The position numbers and the translations under genes were made by a program. This document shows, in pieces, positions 1 to 9,590 of a stretch of 64,000 nt of DNA. This DNA comes from Janibacter hoylei PVAS-1 (GTDB lineage: Bacteria; Actinomycetota; Actinomycetes; Actinomycetales; Dermatophilaceae): assembly GCF_000297495.1 (NCBI RefSeq), contig NZ_ALWX01000051.1:1-64000 (forward strand), read 5' to 3'. The first letter of the stretch is position 1. The number at the start of each line of letters is the position of its first letter. The notes under the pieces are model-generated. The model had not been told where the DNA came from, did no database searches, and saw nothing but the letters and a program-made list of their open reading frames with translations.

Positions 1-982
<982 letters not shown>

Positions 983-1079
983 ACACACTCAACCTTGTGT
1001 TGCGTAACAAAAGATTGACTCGCGTCCACTGTGCAGTTCCCGAGATACGGTCGGGACACTGTCCACGTATTTCCATAGA
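983..1079 (+). other. 23S-5S intergenic spacer
   Basis: About 97 bases separate the mature 23S and 5S genes. No tRNA fold or reading frame with a start signal is visible. It should be removed during processing of the rRNA precursor. Confidence 0.8.
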
Positions 1080-1198
1080 GTTTCGGCTGTCATAGCGAAG
1101 GGGAAACGCCCGGTCCCATTCCGAACCCGGAAGCTAAGCCCTTCAGCGCCGATGGTACTGCACTGGGAACGGTGTGGGAGAGTAGGACGCAGCCGGAC
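1080..1198 (+). rRNA. 5S ribosomal RNA
   Basis: The sequence carries the standard 5S core (cccattccgaacccggaagctaagc, 1115-1139) and the 3' segment ggtgtgggagagtaggac. The two ends pair (ttcggct at 1082-1088 with agccgga at 1191-1197), giving helix I. Its length of about 118 bases is normal. It lies directly downstream of the 23S gene and is the last gene of the rrn operon. Confidence 0.96.
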
Positions 1199-1210
1199 AA
1201 ACATTGAAGT

Positions 1211-1243
1211 CGAGAGCCCCCAACGAGTCGTTGGGGGCTCTCG
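1211..1243 (+). terminator. rrn operon terminator hairpin
   Basis: A perfect 16-bp inverted repeat (cgagagcccccaacga at 1211-1226, complement at 1228-1243) lies 13 bases after 5S. No long T-run follows, which is common for hairpin terminators in high-GC Actinobacteria. It should insulate the rRNA operon from the gene at 1335. Confidence 0.88.
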
Positions 1244-1334
1244 CACATTCCGCGGGCATCACATGTTTGCAATCCACGCCCCATCAGGGGAGTGTTGCCC
1301 TGTCAGGGGCCCAGGTCGAGAGAGGTTGTTGGTC

Positions 1335-2312
1335 GTGGACGAGAGGTCGAACCGACCGGATCGTGGTCGTGGTGGACCCGGAGGCGGCGGACGCCCCGGT
1401 CGGCCCGGTGGACGCCCCTCCGGTGGTGGCCGACCGTCCGGCGGACGCCCACAGGGTGGTCGCCCCAGCGGCGGCCGGCCAGCGGGCGGCCGTGACGACC
1501 GGTCCCCTCGACCGGAGCGCGGCGGGACGAACCGCAACGGTGACGACAACACCCGCGGAGGCTCTCGGCTGGTGCCCAAGGAGGGGCGCAAGCCCGAGCC
1601 GGCGATCGCGCCGGACGTCACCGGGGCCGAGATCGACCGCAGCGTCCGTCAGCAGCTGCGAACCCTGAGCAAGGAAAACGCCGAGGGCGTGGCCCAGCAC
1701 CTCGTCATGGTCGCTGCACTCCTCGAGGCGGAGGACCTGGACGGTGCCCTGGCGCACGCCGAGACCGCAGTGCGACGGGCGGGCCGTGTCCCGGCGGCTC
1801 GCGAGGCCTTGGGCTTCGTGGCCTATCGGATGGGCGACTTCGCGCGCGCTCTCACCGAGTTTCGGACCGTGCGTCGCCTGAGCGGCTCGTCGCACCTGCT
1901 GCCCCTCATGGTCGACTGCGAGCGTGGCCTGGGCCGTCCGGCGCGGGCGCTCGAGCTCCTCGGGTCGCCGGAGGCGCGCCAGCTGGGCCAGGAGGAGCAG
2001 GTCGAGCTGCTCATCGTCGGGTCCGGGATCCGTCGTGACATGGGTCAGCCGCAGGCCGCCGTGCTGGCACTGCAGGGTCAGGTCGACAAGGTCGGCAACA
2101 AGCCCTGGGCGGCCCGCGTCTGGTATGCGTACGCTGACGCGCTCCTCGAGGTCGGCCGCGACGACGATGCCCGGGCTTGGTTTGCCAAGGCAGCAGTGGC
2201 CGACCAGGACGGCGAGACGGACGCGATCGAGCGGGTCGAGGAGCTCGACGGTGTCCGCCTCGAAGAAGTCGCCATCGCCGAGGGTGAGGGCGAGGCGCCG
2301 GGGTCGGCGTGA
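1335..2312 (+). CDS. TPR-type protein with Gly/Arg/Pro-rich N-terminus
   Basis: A protein of 325 residues. Residues 1 to about 75 are a low-complexity stretch of repeated GGRPSGGRP-like units, rich in Gly, Arg and Pro and resembling RGG boxes that bind RNA. From about residue 95 the protein is Ala/Leu/Glu-rich and helical with TPR-like pairs (for example the segment around ALAHAETAVRRAG and the DDARAWFAKAA unit near the end). I chose the GTG at 1335 because a gagagagg ribosome-binding site ends 9 bases upstream; the frame is open back to an ATG at 1263 but that has no such site. The stop overlaps the next start (GTGA). TPR proteins of this kind are common actinobacterial hypothetical proteins; partner and function are unknown. 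Confidence 0.8.
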   Translation: MDERSNRPDRGRGGPGGGGRPGRPGGRPSGGGRPSGGRPQGGRPSGGRPAGGRDDRSPRPERGGTNRNGDDNTRGGSRLVPKEGRKPEPAIAPDVTGAEIDRSVRQQLRTLSKENAEGVAQHLVMVAALLEAEDLDGALAHAETAVRRAGRVPAAREALGFVAYRMGDFARALTEFRTVRRLSGSSHLLPLMVDCERGLGRPARALELLGSPEARQLGQEEQVELLIVGSGIRRDMGQPQAAVLALQGQVDKVGNKPWAARVWYAYADALLEVGRDDDARAWFAKAAVADQDGETDAIERVEELDGVRLEEVAIAEGEGEAPGSA

Positions 2313-3292
2313 CCCCCTTCGGCCTGATCTCCGGCTACGACGGTCTGGTCTGTGATCTCGACGGCGTCGTCGTCGCCGGGCCCACGGTGATCGAGCACGC
2401 GGTCGAGGCGATCAACGCCCTGCCCGTGCCCGTGGTCTTTGCCACGAACAATGCCTCGCGCAGTCCGCATGCGGTGGGCGAGGTACTGCGGTCTCTCGGG
2501 GTGCAGGTCCGTGACCAGCTCGTGCTGACCTCGTCGCGGGCGGCCGCGCAGGTGCTCGGCGAGCAGCTCCCGCCGGGGAGCGCTGTCATGGCCGTGGGCG
2601 GCCCTGGGGTGGCGGAGTCCCTGGACGAGGTCGGGCTGCTCCCGACCGTTCCCGCTGACGGCACCGCCGTCGTCGCCGTGCTCCAGGGATACGGAGCCGG
2701 GGTGACCGCTGCGGACCTCGGCGAGGCCGCCCACGCCGTGCGCGCGGGCGCACGGTGGGTCGTGACGAACGAGGACGCCACCCTGCCCACCGAGCGTGGG
2801 CCGGCTCCGGGCAACGGAGCGCTCGTGGCTGCAGTGCGTCGCGCCGTGGAGGTCGACCCCGAGGTGATCGGCAAGCCCCACCCGCCGATGTACTCCATGG
2901 CGGCGCGATGCCTGGGCGTCGAGCCGGCCGGACTGCTCGCCGTGGGAGACCGGCTCGAGACCGACATCGCGGGTGCGCACGCCACGGGGATGGACGCAGC
3001 CCTCGTGCTGACCGGAGTGCACTCGGTGCGAGATGCCGCATCGGCTCCGCCGGAGAGGCGGCCCACCCACGTCATCGCCGACCTGCGGGGTCTGCTCGAG
3101 GAGTACCCGGAGGCGCGGCGCGACGGTTCGTGGTGCATCCGTGGCACCGGGCGAGCGACGTGGGACGGCGGTCTCGTCGTCGAGGGGGAGGGCCTCGACG
3201 CGGTGCGAGCAGCACTCGACGTGCTCTGGCAGGAGGTCGACGCCGGCCGCATCAGTGCTGACACCGCGGGAACGCTCCTCGGCAGCGGGTAG
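2309..3292 (+). CDS. HAD-superfamily (IIA) sugar phosphatase-like protein
   Basis: A protein of 327 residues with HAD motifs in the order of the NagD/p-nitrophenyl-phosphatase (class IIA) group. Motif I is DLDGVV near residue 13 (the first Asp is the nucleophile). The motif II region is VVFATNNASRSP. The conserved Lys is in GKPHPPMYS, and motif III/IV is VGDRLETDIAGA. It should hydrolyse small phosphate esters in the cytoplasm; the substrate cannot be read from sequence. The GTG start overlaps the upstream stop by four bases, so it is translationally coupled to the TPR gene. A C-terminal extension of about 60 residues follows the catalytic core. Confidence 0.88.
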   Translation: MTPFGLISGYDGLVCDLDGVVVAGPTVIEHAVEAINALPVPVVFATNNASRSPHAVGEVLRSLGVQVRDQLVLTSSRAAAQVLGEQLPPGSAVMAVGGPGVAESLDEVGLLPTVPADGTAVVAVLQGYGAGVTAADLGEAAHAVRAGARWVVTNEDATLPTERGPAPGNGALVAAVRRAVEVDPEVIGKPHPPMYSMAARCLGVEPAGLLAVGDRLETDIAGAHATGMDAALVLTGVHSVRDAASAPPERRPTHVIADLRGLLEEYPEARRDGSWCIRGTGRATWDGGLVVEGEGLDAVRAALDVLWQEVDAGRISADTAGTLLGSG

Positions 3293-3321
3293 CGTGGTGC
3301 CACCCGACCCCGAGGAGTGAC

Positions 3322-3768
3322 GTGGACCCCCTACGCGGACTCATCCACCTGGGACTGAAGGTCACCGAGACCACCCTGGACCGTGCGCTGGACGTCGTGC
3401 GCCTCGCCGACACCCTGCTCGTCACCACGGCTACGACGCCGACGAGTGACCGGGAGACGGTCGAGTCGGTCTGGCCCGAGGAGGAGCAAGCCGATCTCGA
3501 CGCGCTCAGCTCGACGCTGCGAGCACGAGACGAAGGGGGCGCCGGCGCCGCCACGAAGGCACCGTCGAAGAAGGCTGCAGCCAAGAAGGTGCCGGCGAAG
3601 AAGATCGTGGCGAAGAAGGCGCCCGTGAAGACCGCGACGAAGAAGGCGCCCACGAAGACGGCGACGAAGAAGACTGTCACCCGGAAGACTCCGGCCAAGA
3701 AGGCCTCGGCCAAGAAGGCGCCGGTGAAGAAGACCGCGGCGACCCCGGAGGTGGACCCCGGTGCCTGA
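3322..3768 (+). CDS. Small protein with lysine/alanine-rich histone H1-like tail
   Basis: A protein of 148 residues. Residues 1-70 look structured and amphipathic. Residues 75-140 are a tail of repeated KKAPxKK, KKTA and AKK units, like eukaryotic histone H1 and bacterial Hc1/AlgP-type tails. Such tails bind DNA or RNA non-specifically. The GTG start follows a good gaggag site at 3312-3317. A TAGCGT box at 3290-3295 overlapping the upstream stop could be a promoter -10. It precedes a small acidic protein and tlyA, with which it overlaps or nearly abuts. Function is unknown beyond likely nucleic-acid binding. Confidence 0.78.
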   Translation: MDPLRGLIHLGLKVTETTLDRALDVVRLADTLLVTTATTPTSDRETVESVWPEEEQADLDALSSTLRARDEGGAGAATKAPSKKAAAKKVPAKKIVAKKAPVKTATKKAPTKTATKKTVTRKTPAKKASAKKAPVKKTAATPEVDPGA

Positions 3769-3946
3769 GGACCAGACCGACACGACCTCTGAGGTGACGC
3801 CGGCCCCGGAGACGGGGGACCTGGTCGTCGACTCCGCACTCACCGACCTCGACGCCGTCGACACCGCAGACCTCGATGCCGTGCTGGCGGCGGGCGAGGC
3901 CGTCCACGCGACCTTGACCTCACGGCTGTCGGACCTCGGGTCCTGA
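3761..3946 (+). CDS. Small acidic hypothetical protein
   Basis: A protein of 61 residues with about 14 Asp/Glu and only one Arg, so strongly acidic. I see no membrane segment, cysteine or known motif. The GTG start lies inside the last codons of the basic-tailed gene (8-base overlap), and the next gene, tlyA, begins four bases after its stop, so it is co-translated with both. The tight packing is the main argument that it is real. Its charge is opposite to the upstream lysine-rich protein, which suggests, but does not show, that the two interact. Confidence 0.65.
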   Translation: MPEDQTDTTSEVTPAPETGDLVVDSALTDLDAVDTADLDAVLAAGEAVHATLTSRLSDLGS

Positions 3947-3950
3947 TCGC

Positions 3951-4757
3951 GTGACCGAGACGTCGAGGCTCGACCAGGCCCTGGTGGAGCGAGGTCTGGC
4001 GCGCAGCCGCAGCCGGGCACGTCAACTCGTGGAGGCCGGGGAGGTCACGGTCGACGGCGTGCCCGCGACGAAGGTCTCGGCGCGCATCTGCGTCGGTGCG
4101 GACCTGCGCGTCACCTCCGACGGCGACCACTGGGTCGGTCGAGCCGCCGCCAAGCTCCTCGGCGCGCTGGAGAGCTTCGACGCGGTCGTGGCCGGGCGCC
4201 GCTGCATCGACATCGGCGCGTGCACCGGGGGCTTCACCCAGGTGCTGCTCGAGCACGGGGCGGCGCACGTCATCGCGCTCGACGTCGGCCACGACCAGCT
4301 CGCCCCGCAGCTGGCGGCCGACCCGCGGGTGCGGGACCTGAGCGGCACCTCGATCCGCGGGCTGACGAGCGAGGACATCGGCGGGCGCGTCGAGCTGGCC
4401 GTCGGGGACCTGAGCTTCATCTCCCTTCGACTCGTGCTGCCGGAGATCCACGGGCTGCTCACGGACGAGGGAGAGGCGGTGCTGCTCATCAAGCCGCAGT
4501 TCGAGGTGGGCCGGCACGGGCTCGGCCGTCGCGGGGTCGTCACCGACCCCACAGCGCGACGAGAGGCGATCGAAGGGGTGCTTGCCGGGGCCGCCGAGGC
4601 CGGCTTCGCTGTGCTGGGACTGGCTCGTAGCCCCCTGCGCGGGGGAGAGGGCAACCACGAGTACCTGGTGCACCTGACCCGCCGGAGCGGTGTCGGGCTG
4701 ACGTGGCAGGCTCAGCAGGTGATCGCCGAGGACCTGGCCCAGGAGGAGGCACGATGA
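3951..4757 (+). CDS. tlyA: TlyA family rRNA (cytidine-2'-O)-methyltransferase
   Basis: A protein of 268 residues. An N-terminal S4 RNA-binding domain (residues 5-65, starting RLDQALVERGLARSRS) is followed by an FtsJ-like Rossmann methyltransferase domain. The SAM loop is DIGACTGGFT. The catalytic K-D-K-E set is visible as AAKLL, GDLSF, LIKPQFE and NHEYL. In mycobacteria TlyA methylates 16S C1409 and 23S C1920, which affects capreomycin sensitivity; some homologues act only on 23S. The longer N-terminus here suggests the two-target type, which is an inference. The GTG start comes four bases after the upstream stop, and the end overlaps nadK by ATGA. Confidence 0.94.
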   Translation: MTETSRLDQALVERGLARSRSRARQLVEAGEVTVDGVPATKVSARICVGADLRVTSDGDHWVGRAAAKLLGALESFDAVVAGRRCIDIGACTGGFTQVLLEHGAAHVIALDVGHDQLAPQLAADPRVRDLSGTSIRGLTSEDIGGRVELAVGDLSFISLRLVLPEIHGLLTDEGEAVLLIKPQFEVGRHGLGRRGVVTDPTARREAIEGVLAGAAEAGFAVLGLARSPLRGGEGNHEYLVHLTRRSGVGLTWQAQQVIAEDLAQEEAR

Positions 4758-5668
4758 GCGCGACCCGACGTCGGGTGCTGCTGCTCGCGCACCCCGGACG
4801 ACCCGAAGCGCTGGAGGTCGCGATCGGCGTGGCCGACCGCCTGACCGAGGCCGGGATCGAGGTGCGCCTGCCGGCGGGCGAGCTCGCGGACACCACGCTG
4901 GGCCGCCACCCCGTCGTCGTCGTCCACGACGGCGACGACCCGGCCGCCGACGTCGAGCTCGTCGTCGTGCTCGGCGGTGACGGCACCATCCTGCGCGGGG
5001 CCGAGACGGCCCGCAGCGCCAACGTGCCGGTGCTCGGGGTCAACCTCGGGCACGTCGGCTTCCTGGCCGAGGCCGAGCGCGAGGACGTCGAGGCCACGGT
5101 CGACCACATCGTCGAGCGGGCCTACGACGTCGAGGAGCGGATGGCGCTCGACGTCGTCGCGACCCTCGACGGGCGGGAGATCGCTCGCAGCTGGGCGCTC
5201 AACGAGGTCACGGTCGAAAAGGCCTCGCGCGAGCGGATGCTCGTGCTCACGGTCGAGATCGACGGCCGCCCCCTGTCGACGTGGGGCTGCGACGGGGTCG
5301 TCATGGCCACCCCGACCGGCTCGACGGCCTATGCCTTCTCGGCCGGCGGACCGGTCGTCTGGCCCGGGGTCGAGGCGATGCTCGTCGTCCCGATCAGCGC
5401 CCACGCGCTCTTCGCCCGGCCGCTGGTCGTCGCGCCGACCTCGGACCTCGCGGTCGACCTCGTGCCCGGTACCGAGGGTTACGGGGTCCTGTGGTGCGAC
5501 GGGCGCCGCGCGGTCGACCTGCCCCCCGGCGCGCGGATCGAGGTGAGCCGCTCGGCCCAGCCGGTCCGGCTCGCCCGGCTCAGCCGTTCACCCTTCACCG
5601 ACCGACTCGTCGCGAAGTTCGACCTCTCCGTCCACGGGTGGCGCGGCCGCTCCCGCCAGGGCGGCTGA
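4754..5668 (+). CDS. nadK: NAD kinase
   Basis: A protein of 304 residues that phosphorylates NAD to NADP, normally using ATP or polyphosphate in Actinobacteria. The GGDGT motif (VVLGGDGTILRG, near residue 77) and the glycine-rich ATPTGSTAYAFSAGGP motif near residue 185 define the family. The ATG at 4754 overlaps the tlyA stop (ATGA) and follows gaggaggc, so it is preferred to longer upstream forms. The order tlyA-nadK-recN is widely conserved in Actinobacteria. Confidence 0.95.
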   Translation: MSATRRRVLLLAHPGRPEALEVAIGVADRLTEAGIEVRLPAGELADTTLGRHPVVVVHDGDDPAADVELVVVLGGDGTILRGAETARSANVPVLGVNLGHVGFLAEAEREDVEATVDHIVERAYDVEERMALDVVATLDGREIARSWALNEVTVEKASRERMLVLTVEIDGRPLSTWGCDGVVMATPTGSTAYAFSAGGPVVWPGVEAMLVVPISAHALFARPLVVAPTSDLAVDLVPGTEGYGVLWCDGRRAVDLPPGARIEVSRSAQPVRLARLSRSPFTDRLVAKFDLSVHGWRGRSRQGG

Positions 5669-5669
5669 C

Positions 5670-7400
5670 ATGCTGCGCGAGCTGCACATCCGCGACCTCG
5701 GCGTCATCGAGGACGCGACGCTGACGCTCGACCCCGGCCTGACGGTCGTCACCGGTGAGACGGGAGCGGGCAAGACGATGGTCGTCACGGGGCTCGGTCT
5801 CGTGCTCGGAGGGCGGGCCGACGCCGGTCTCGTGCGCTCGGGGAGCGACGAGGCCGTCGTCGAGGCCGAGCTCGAGCTCGACGCGGACCACCCCGCGCGA
5901 CGGACCGCCGAGGAGGCCGGGGGCGTCGCCGACGAGCCCGAGCTGCTGCTCAGCCGCACGGTCTCTGCCGTCGGGCGTTCCCGCGCCCACGTCGGCGGCC
6001 GCCGGGCCCCCGTCGGCGTGCTGACCGACCTCGGCGAGGGCCTCGTCGCCGTCCACGGACAGGCGGACCAGTGGCGCCTGCGGCGCCCGGCGCAGCACCG
6101 GGCCCTGCTCGACGTCTTCGGCGGTGATGCCGTGGCCGGCCCCGCCGAGCAGGTGCGGGAGGCCTTCGCGGCATGGCAGGACGCGAAGGGGGAGCTCGAC
6201 GAGCTCGTCGAGGGCGAGCGCACCCGCCTGCGCGAGGTCGAGCTGCTCACCCACCAGCTCGAGCAGATCGACGAGGTCGACCCGGCCGCGGGCGAGGACG
6301 TCGAGCTGGCCGCCGAGGCGCAGCGCCTGGGCCACGCGGAGGAGCTGCGCACCGGCGCGGACTCCGCGCACCGACTGCTGTCCGACCCGGACAGCTTCGC
6401 CGGTGACGACGTCGTCGGCCGGATCGCCCGGGCCGCGGACGAGATCGGCCGGATCGCCGAGCACGATCCGGAGCTCGCCGACGTCCAGCGGCGTCTCGGG
6501 GAGGTCGGGGTGCTCGCCGCCGACCTGGCCACCGACCTGTCGGCCTACGCGGCCGACGTCGAGGCGGACCCGACGCGCCTGGCCGGGGTCCAGTCCCGCA
6601 TCGCAGCCCTGCGGGAGCTGACCCGACGCTACGGGGACGACATCAGCGCCGTGCTCGCCCACCGCGACGAGTCCCGCCAGCGGCTGCTGCGCCTGCAGGG
6701 AGCCGACGAGCGCATCGAGGAGCTGACCGAGCAGGTCGCTGCCTCGGCCGCGCTGCTGGCCGAGCGGGTCGTCGCGCTCACCCACGCGCGGACCGAAGCC
6801 GCTGAGCGGCTGTCCGCAGCGGTCGAGCAGGAGCTCGGCCACCTCGGCATGGCCAAGGCCCGGGTCGAGATCGTCGTCGAGCCCCGCGCCGAGGGCGGGC
6901 TCGAGATGCCCGGTCCCAGCGGCGAGACCCTGCGCGTGTCCCCCGAGGGCGCCGACACCGTCGAGGTGCGGGTGGCCGCTAACCGGGGTACGCCCGCGCG
7001 CTCGGTCGCCAAGGCGGCCTCCGGGGGAGAGCTCAGCCGGATCATGCTCGCCATCGAGGTGGCGACGGCGGGGTCGGGACGCAGCCAGGTCCCCACCTTC
7101 GTCTTCGACGAGGTCGACGCCGGGGTCGGCGGACGGGCCGCGCTGGACGTGGGTGCGCGGCTGGCCGCGCTGGCTCGGACGAGCCAGGTCATCGTCGTGA
7201 CCCACCTGGCCCAGGTGGCGGCGCACGCCGACCGTCACCTCGTCGTCCACAAGGCCCACGGTGACCAGGTGACGTCGAGCGGGGTGCGGGTCGTCGAGGG
7301 CCGGGAGCGCCTCTCCGAGCTCTCCCGGATGATGGGTGGAGACGACTCGAGCGTCGGTCTGCGGCACGCTGAAGAGCTGCTCGAGCAGTGTCGGCGATGA
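5670..7400 (+). CDS. recN: DNA repair protein RecN
   Basis: A protein of 576 residues, an SMC-like ATPase for double-strand break repair. Walker A is GETGAGKT near residue 30. The signature SGGELSRIMLAI and the Walker B FDEVDAGVGG lie near residue 470, followed by the switch histidine in VTHLAQVAAHAD. The middle of about 300 residues is Leu/Glu/Arg-rich and should form the coiled coil with a central hinge. ATG start one base after the nadK stop. A long antisense frame covers most of the gene and is a composition artefact. Confidence 0.96.
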   Translation: MLRELHIRDLGVIEDATLTLDPGLTVVTGETGAGKTMVVTGLGLVLGGRADAGLVRSGSDEAVVEAELELDADHPARRTAEEAGGVADEPELLLSRTVSAVGRSRAHVGGRRAPVGVLTDLGEGLVAVHGQADQWRLRRPAQHRALLDVFGGDAVAGPAEQVREAFAAWQDAKGELDELVEGERTRLREVELLTHQLEQIDEVDPAAGEDVELAAEAQRLGHAEELRTGADSAHRLLSDPDSFAGDDVVGRIARAADEIGRIAEHDPELADVQRRLGEVGVLAADLATDLSAYAADVEADPTRLAGVQSRIAALRELTRRYGDDISAVLAHRDESRQRLLRLQGADERIEELTEQVAASAALLAERVVALTHARTEAAERLSAAVEQELGHLGMAKARVEIVVEPRAEGGLEMPGPSGETLRVSPEGADTVEVRVAANRGTPARSVAKAASGGELSRIMLAIEVATAGSGRSQVPTFVFDEVDAGVGGRAALDVGARLAALARTSQVIVVTHLAQVAAHADRHLVVHKAHGDQVTSSGVRVVEGRERLSELSRMMGGDDSSVGLRHAEELLEQCRR

Positions 7401-7431
7401 ATCCGCGGCGCTTCATGGGACGATGCACCGG

Positions 7432-8616
7432 ATGGCCCTTCGACTGACCCGCGACGCGTCCCGTGAGCCGGTACTCCCCGGACTCCACGGTCCCGTGAAG
7501 GTCGACCGACGCACGAAGGACCTCACGAAGCGTCTGCGGCCCGGCGACATCGCCGTCATCGACCACACGGACATCGACCGGGTGAGCGGCGAGGCGCTCG
7601 TCGCGTGCCGCCCGCTCGCCGTCGTCAACGCGGGCCGGTCCATCAGCGGTCGCTACCCCAACGTCGGCCCGAGGATCCTCATCGACGCCGGGATCCCGCT
7701 GCTCGACATCGAGGACGAGACGATCATGTCCCGGCTCAAGGACGGGGCCCGCGCCGGTCTCGACGGGGACACCCTGCACCTCGAGCGCGGGGAGAGCATC
7801 ACCGGCCGGCTCTGGGAGGACGCCAGCCTCACGCCGGCCATGGAGGCCGCCCGGGCCGGGCTGAGCGACCAGCTCGAGGCCTTCGCGGCCAACACGATGG
7901 AGTACATCAACCAGGAGCGGGACCTGCTCTTCGACGGTGTCGGTGTCCCGAAGATCGCGACCGACCTCTACGAGCGTCACGTGCTCATCGTCGTGCGGGG
8001 GTACCACTACAAGGAGGACCTGGCCGCCCTTCGCCACTACATCCGCGAGTACAAGCCGGTCCTCATCGGCGTCGACGGCGGGGCCGACGCGCTCGTCGAG
8101 GCCGGGCACCGGCCCGACCTCATCGTCGGCGACATGGACTCCGTCTCCGACGCCGTCCTCAACAGCGGTGCGGAGGTCGTCGTGCACGCCTACCGTGACG
8201 GCAAATCGCCCGGGGTCACCCGGGTGGAGTCGCTCGGCGTGACGCCGGTGCTCTTCCCCGCCATGGGCACGAGCGAGGACATCGCGATGCTGCTCGCCGA
8301 CGACAAGGGAGCCACGCTCATCGTCGCCGTCGGGACCCACGCGACGCTCGTCGAGTTCCTCGACAAGGGGCGGGCCGGCATGTCGAGCACCTTCCTCACC
8401 CGGCTGCGGGTGGGGAGCAAGCTCATCGACGCGAAGGGGGTCAGCCGCCTCTACCGCACCCGGATCTCGTCGTGGTCCCTCGTCGGCCTCGGCATCGTCT
8501 GCCTGCTCTCGCTCTTCGTCGCCCTCTGGGCGACGCCGACCGGACAGGCCACACTGCAACTGCTCGGGGCTCGTTGGGACGACCTCTGGGCCTTCGTCGA
8601 AGGACTCCTCACGTGA
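7432..8616 (+). CDS. steA: SteA-like cytokinetic ring protein
   Basis: A protein of 394 residues from the ATG at 7432. The alternatives at 7423 and further upstream have poorer ribosome-site spacing. The body contains the conserved PGDIAVIDHTDIDRVSGEAL segment and a thiamin-pyrophosphokinase-like core with VDGGADALVEAGHRPDLIVGDMDS. One C-terminal membrane helix lies near residues 350-375 (VGLGIVCLLSLFVALWA). In Corynebacterium the SteA/SteB pair localises to the septum and controls RipA-dependent cell separation; this assignment follows family and neighbour (steB overlaps it directly). It lies just after recN, as in mycobacteria. Confidence 0.85.
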   Translation: MALRLTRDASREPVLPGLHGPVKVDRRTKDLTKRLRPGDIAVIDHTDIDRVSGEALVACRPLAVVNAGRSISGRYPNVGPRILIDAGIPLLDIEDETIMSRLKDGARAGLDGDTLHLERGESITGRLWEDASLTPAMEAARAGLSDQLEAFAANTMEYINQERDLLFDGVGVPKIATDLYERHVLIVVRGYHYKEDLAALRHYIREYKPVLIGVDGGADALVEAGHRPDLIVGDMDSVSDAVLNSGAEVVVHAYRDGKSPGVTRVESLGVTPVLFPAMGTSEDIAMLLADDKGATLIVAVGTHATLVEFLDKGRAGMSSTFLTRLRVGSKLIDAKGVSRLYRTRISSWSLVGLGIVCLLSLFVALWATPTGQATLQLLGARWDDLWAFVEGLLT

Positions 8617-9590
8617 TCGACTTCAGGTACCACCTCGTCTCCCTGGCGGCTGTGCTCATCGCGCTGTCGATCGGGATCGTTCTCGGTGCCGGGCCCCTCA
8701 ACGACAACATCGGCAGCACCCTGTCCGGAGAGGTCACCAAGCTGCGCCAGGACAAGGAGCAGCTGCGGGCCGAGAACGCCGACCAGCGGCGCCAGATCGA
8801 GGGCCGCGACGCCTACGACGAGCAGACCCTGCAGGCGGTCGTCTCCGGCGAGCTGACCGACCGCCGCGTCACCGTGGTCTCCCTGCCCGAGGCCGTCGAC
8901 GACGACGTCGACGCGGTGCGCACCACGCTCGAGCAGGCCGGCGCGAGCGTCGGCCCGAGCGTCGAGGTCTCGGCCGACTGGGCGCGTGACGACGACGCGG
9001 CGACGAGCGAACGCACCGAGGTCGGCGAGGCCGCGCTGGACGACCTCGGGGTCGAGCCCGCGGTGCCCGACGGCGCCCAGCAGATCGACCAAGCGCTCGC
9101 CACCGTGCTCACGGCCACGGACCAGCGGGGGAGTGGGACCGTGACGGACGCGGCCCGCGACAAGGCGTGGACGCGGCTCACCGAGGCGGACCTCGTGGAC
9201 GGACCAGACGACACGCCGCGGGCAGCGGACCTCGTCGTCGTCATCGGCGGACCGGTCCCCGCGACCGACGCCGCTGAGGGGGACACCGTCGACCGGGCCG
9301 CCGAGCGGACCGCAGGTGCCTGGGTCGCCCTCGCCCACCTCATCGAGGTCCGTGCGGACGGCACCGTGCTCGCCTCCGCAGAGGCATCCACCGGCACCGG
9401 TGACGCCTCCCCGGTCACCATGGCCAGGACCCGCGGCTCCATGGCCGAGGGCGTCTCGACCGTGGACGTCCCCGCCGTCCCCATGGGCCGGGCGGCCATC
9501 GTGCTCGCCCTCGTCGAGCAGCGCGAGGGCGCCTCGGGGCACTACGGGCTCGGCCAGAGCGTCGACGGGCCGCTCCCGGCCACGTCGTGA
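8613..9590 (+). CDS. steB: SteB/MctB family membrane-anchored protein
   Basis: A protein of 325 residues starting at a GTG that overlaps the steA stop. A single N-terminal helix (residues 7-28, LVSLAAVLIALSIGIVLGAG) is followed by a Lys/Glu/Gln-rich coiled coil (about 35-65, LRQDKEQLRAENADQRRQ) and an extracytoplasmic Asp-rich domain. This matches the family named for mycobacterial MctB (Rv1698, copper resistance and outer-membrane channel claims) and corynebacterial SteB, the periplasmic partner of SteA. Given the adjacency, the SteB cell-division role is the more likely one. The copper-transporter label often attached to this family is not supported here: I see no Cys/Met metal-binding cluster. 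Confidence 0.82.
   Translation: MIDFRYHLVSLAAVLIALSIGIVLGAGPLNDNIGSTLSGEVTKLRQDKEQLRAENADQRRQIEGRDAYDEQTLQAVVSGELTDRRVTVVSLPEAVDDDVDAVRTTLEQAGASVGPSVEVSADWARDDDAATSERTEVGEAALDDLGVEPAVPDGAQQIDQALATVLTATDQRGSGTVTDAARDKAWTRLTEADLVDGPDDTPRAADLVVVIGGPVPATDAAEGDTVDRAAERTAGAWVALAHLIEVRADGTVLASAEASTGTGDASPVTMARTRGSMAEGVSTVDVPAVPMGRAAIVLALVEQREGASGHYGLGQSVDGPLPATS

Noticed and set aside
983-1079. A tRNA gene in the 23S-5S spacer
   Set aside because: No cloverleaf, no T-loop sequence (gttcgaatc-like) is present.
5595-7367. A 590-codon open frame antisense to recN
   Set aside because: Same composition artefact; recN is complete with Walker A, signature and Walker B.
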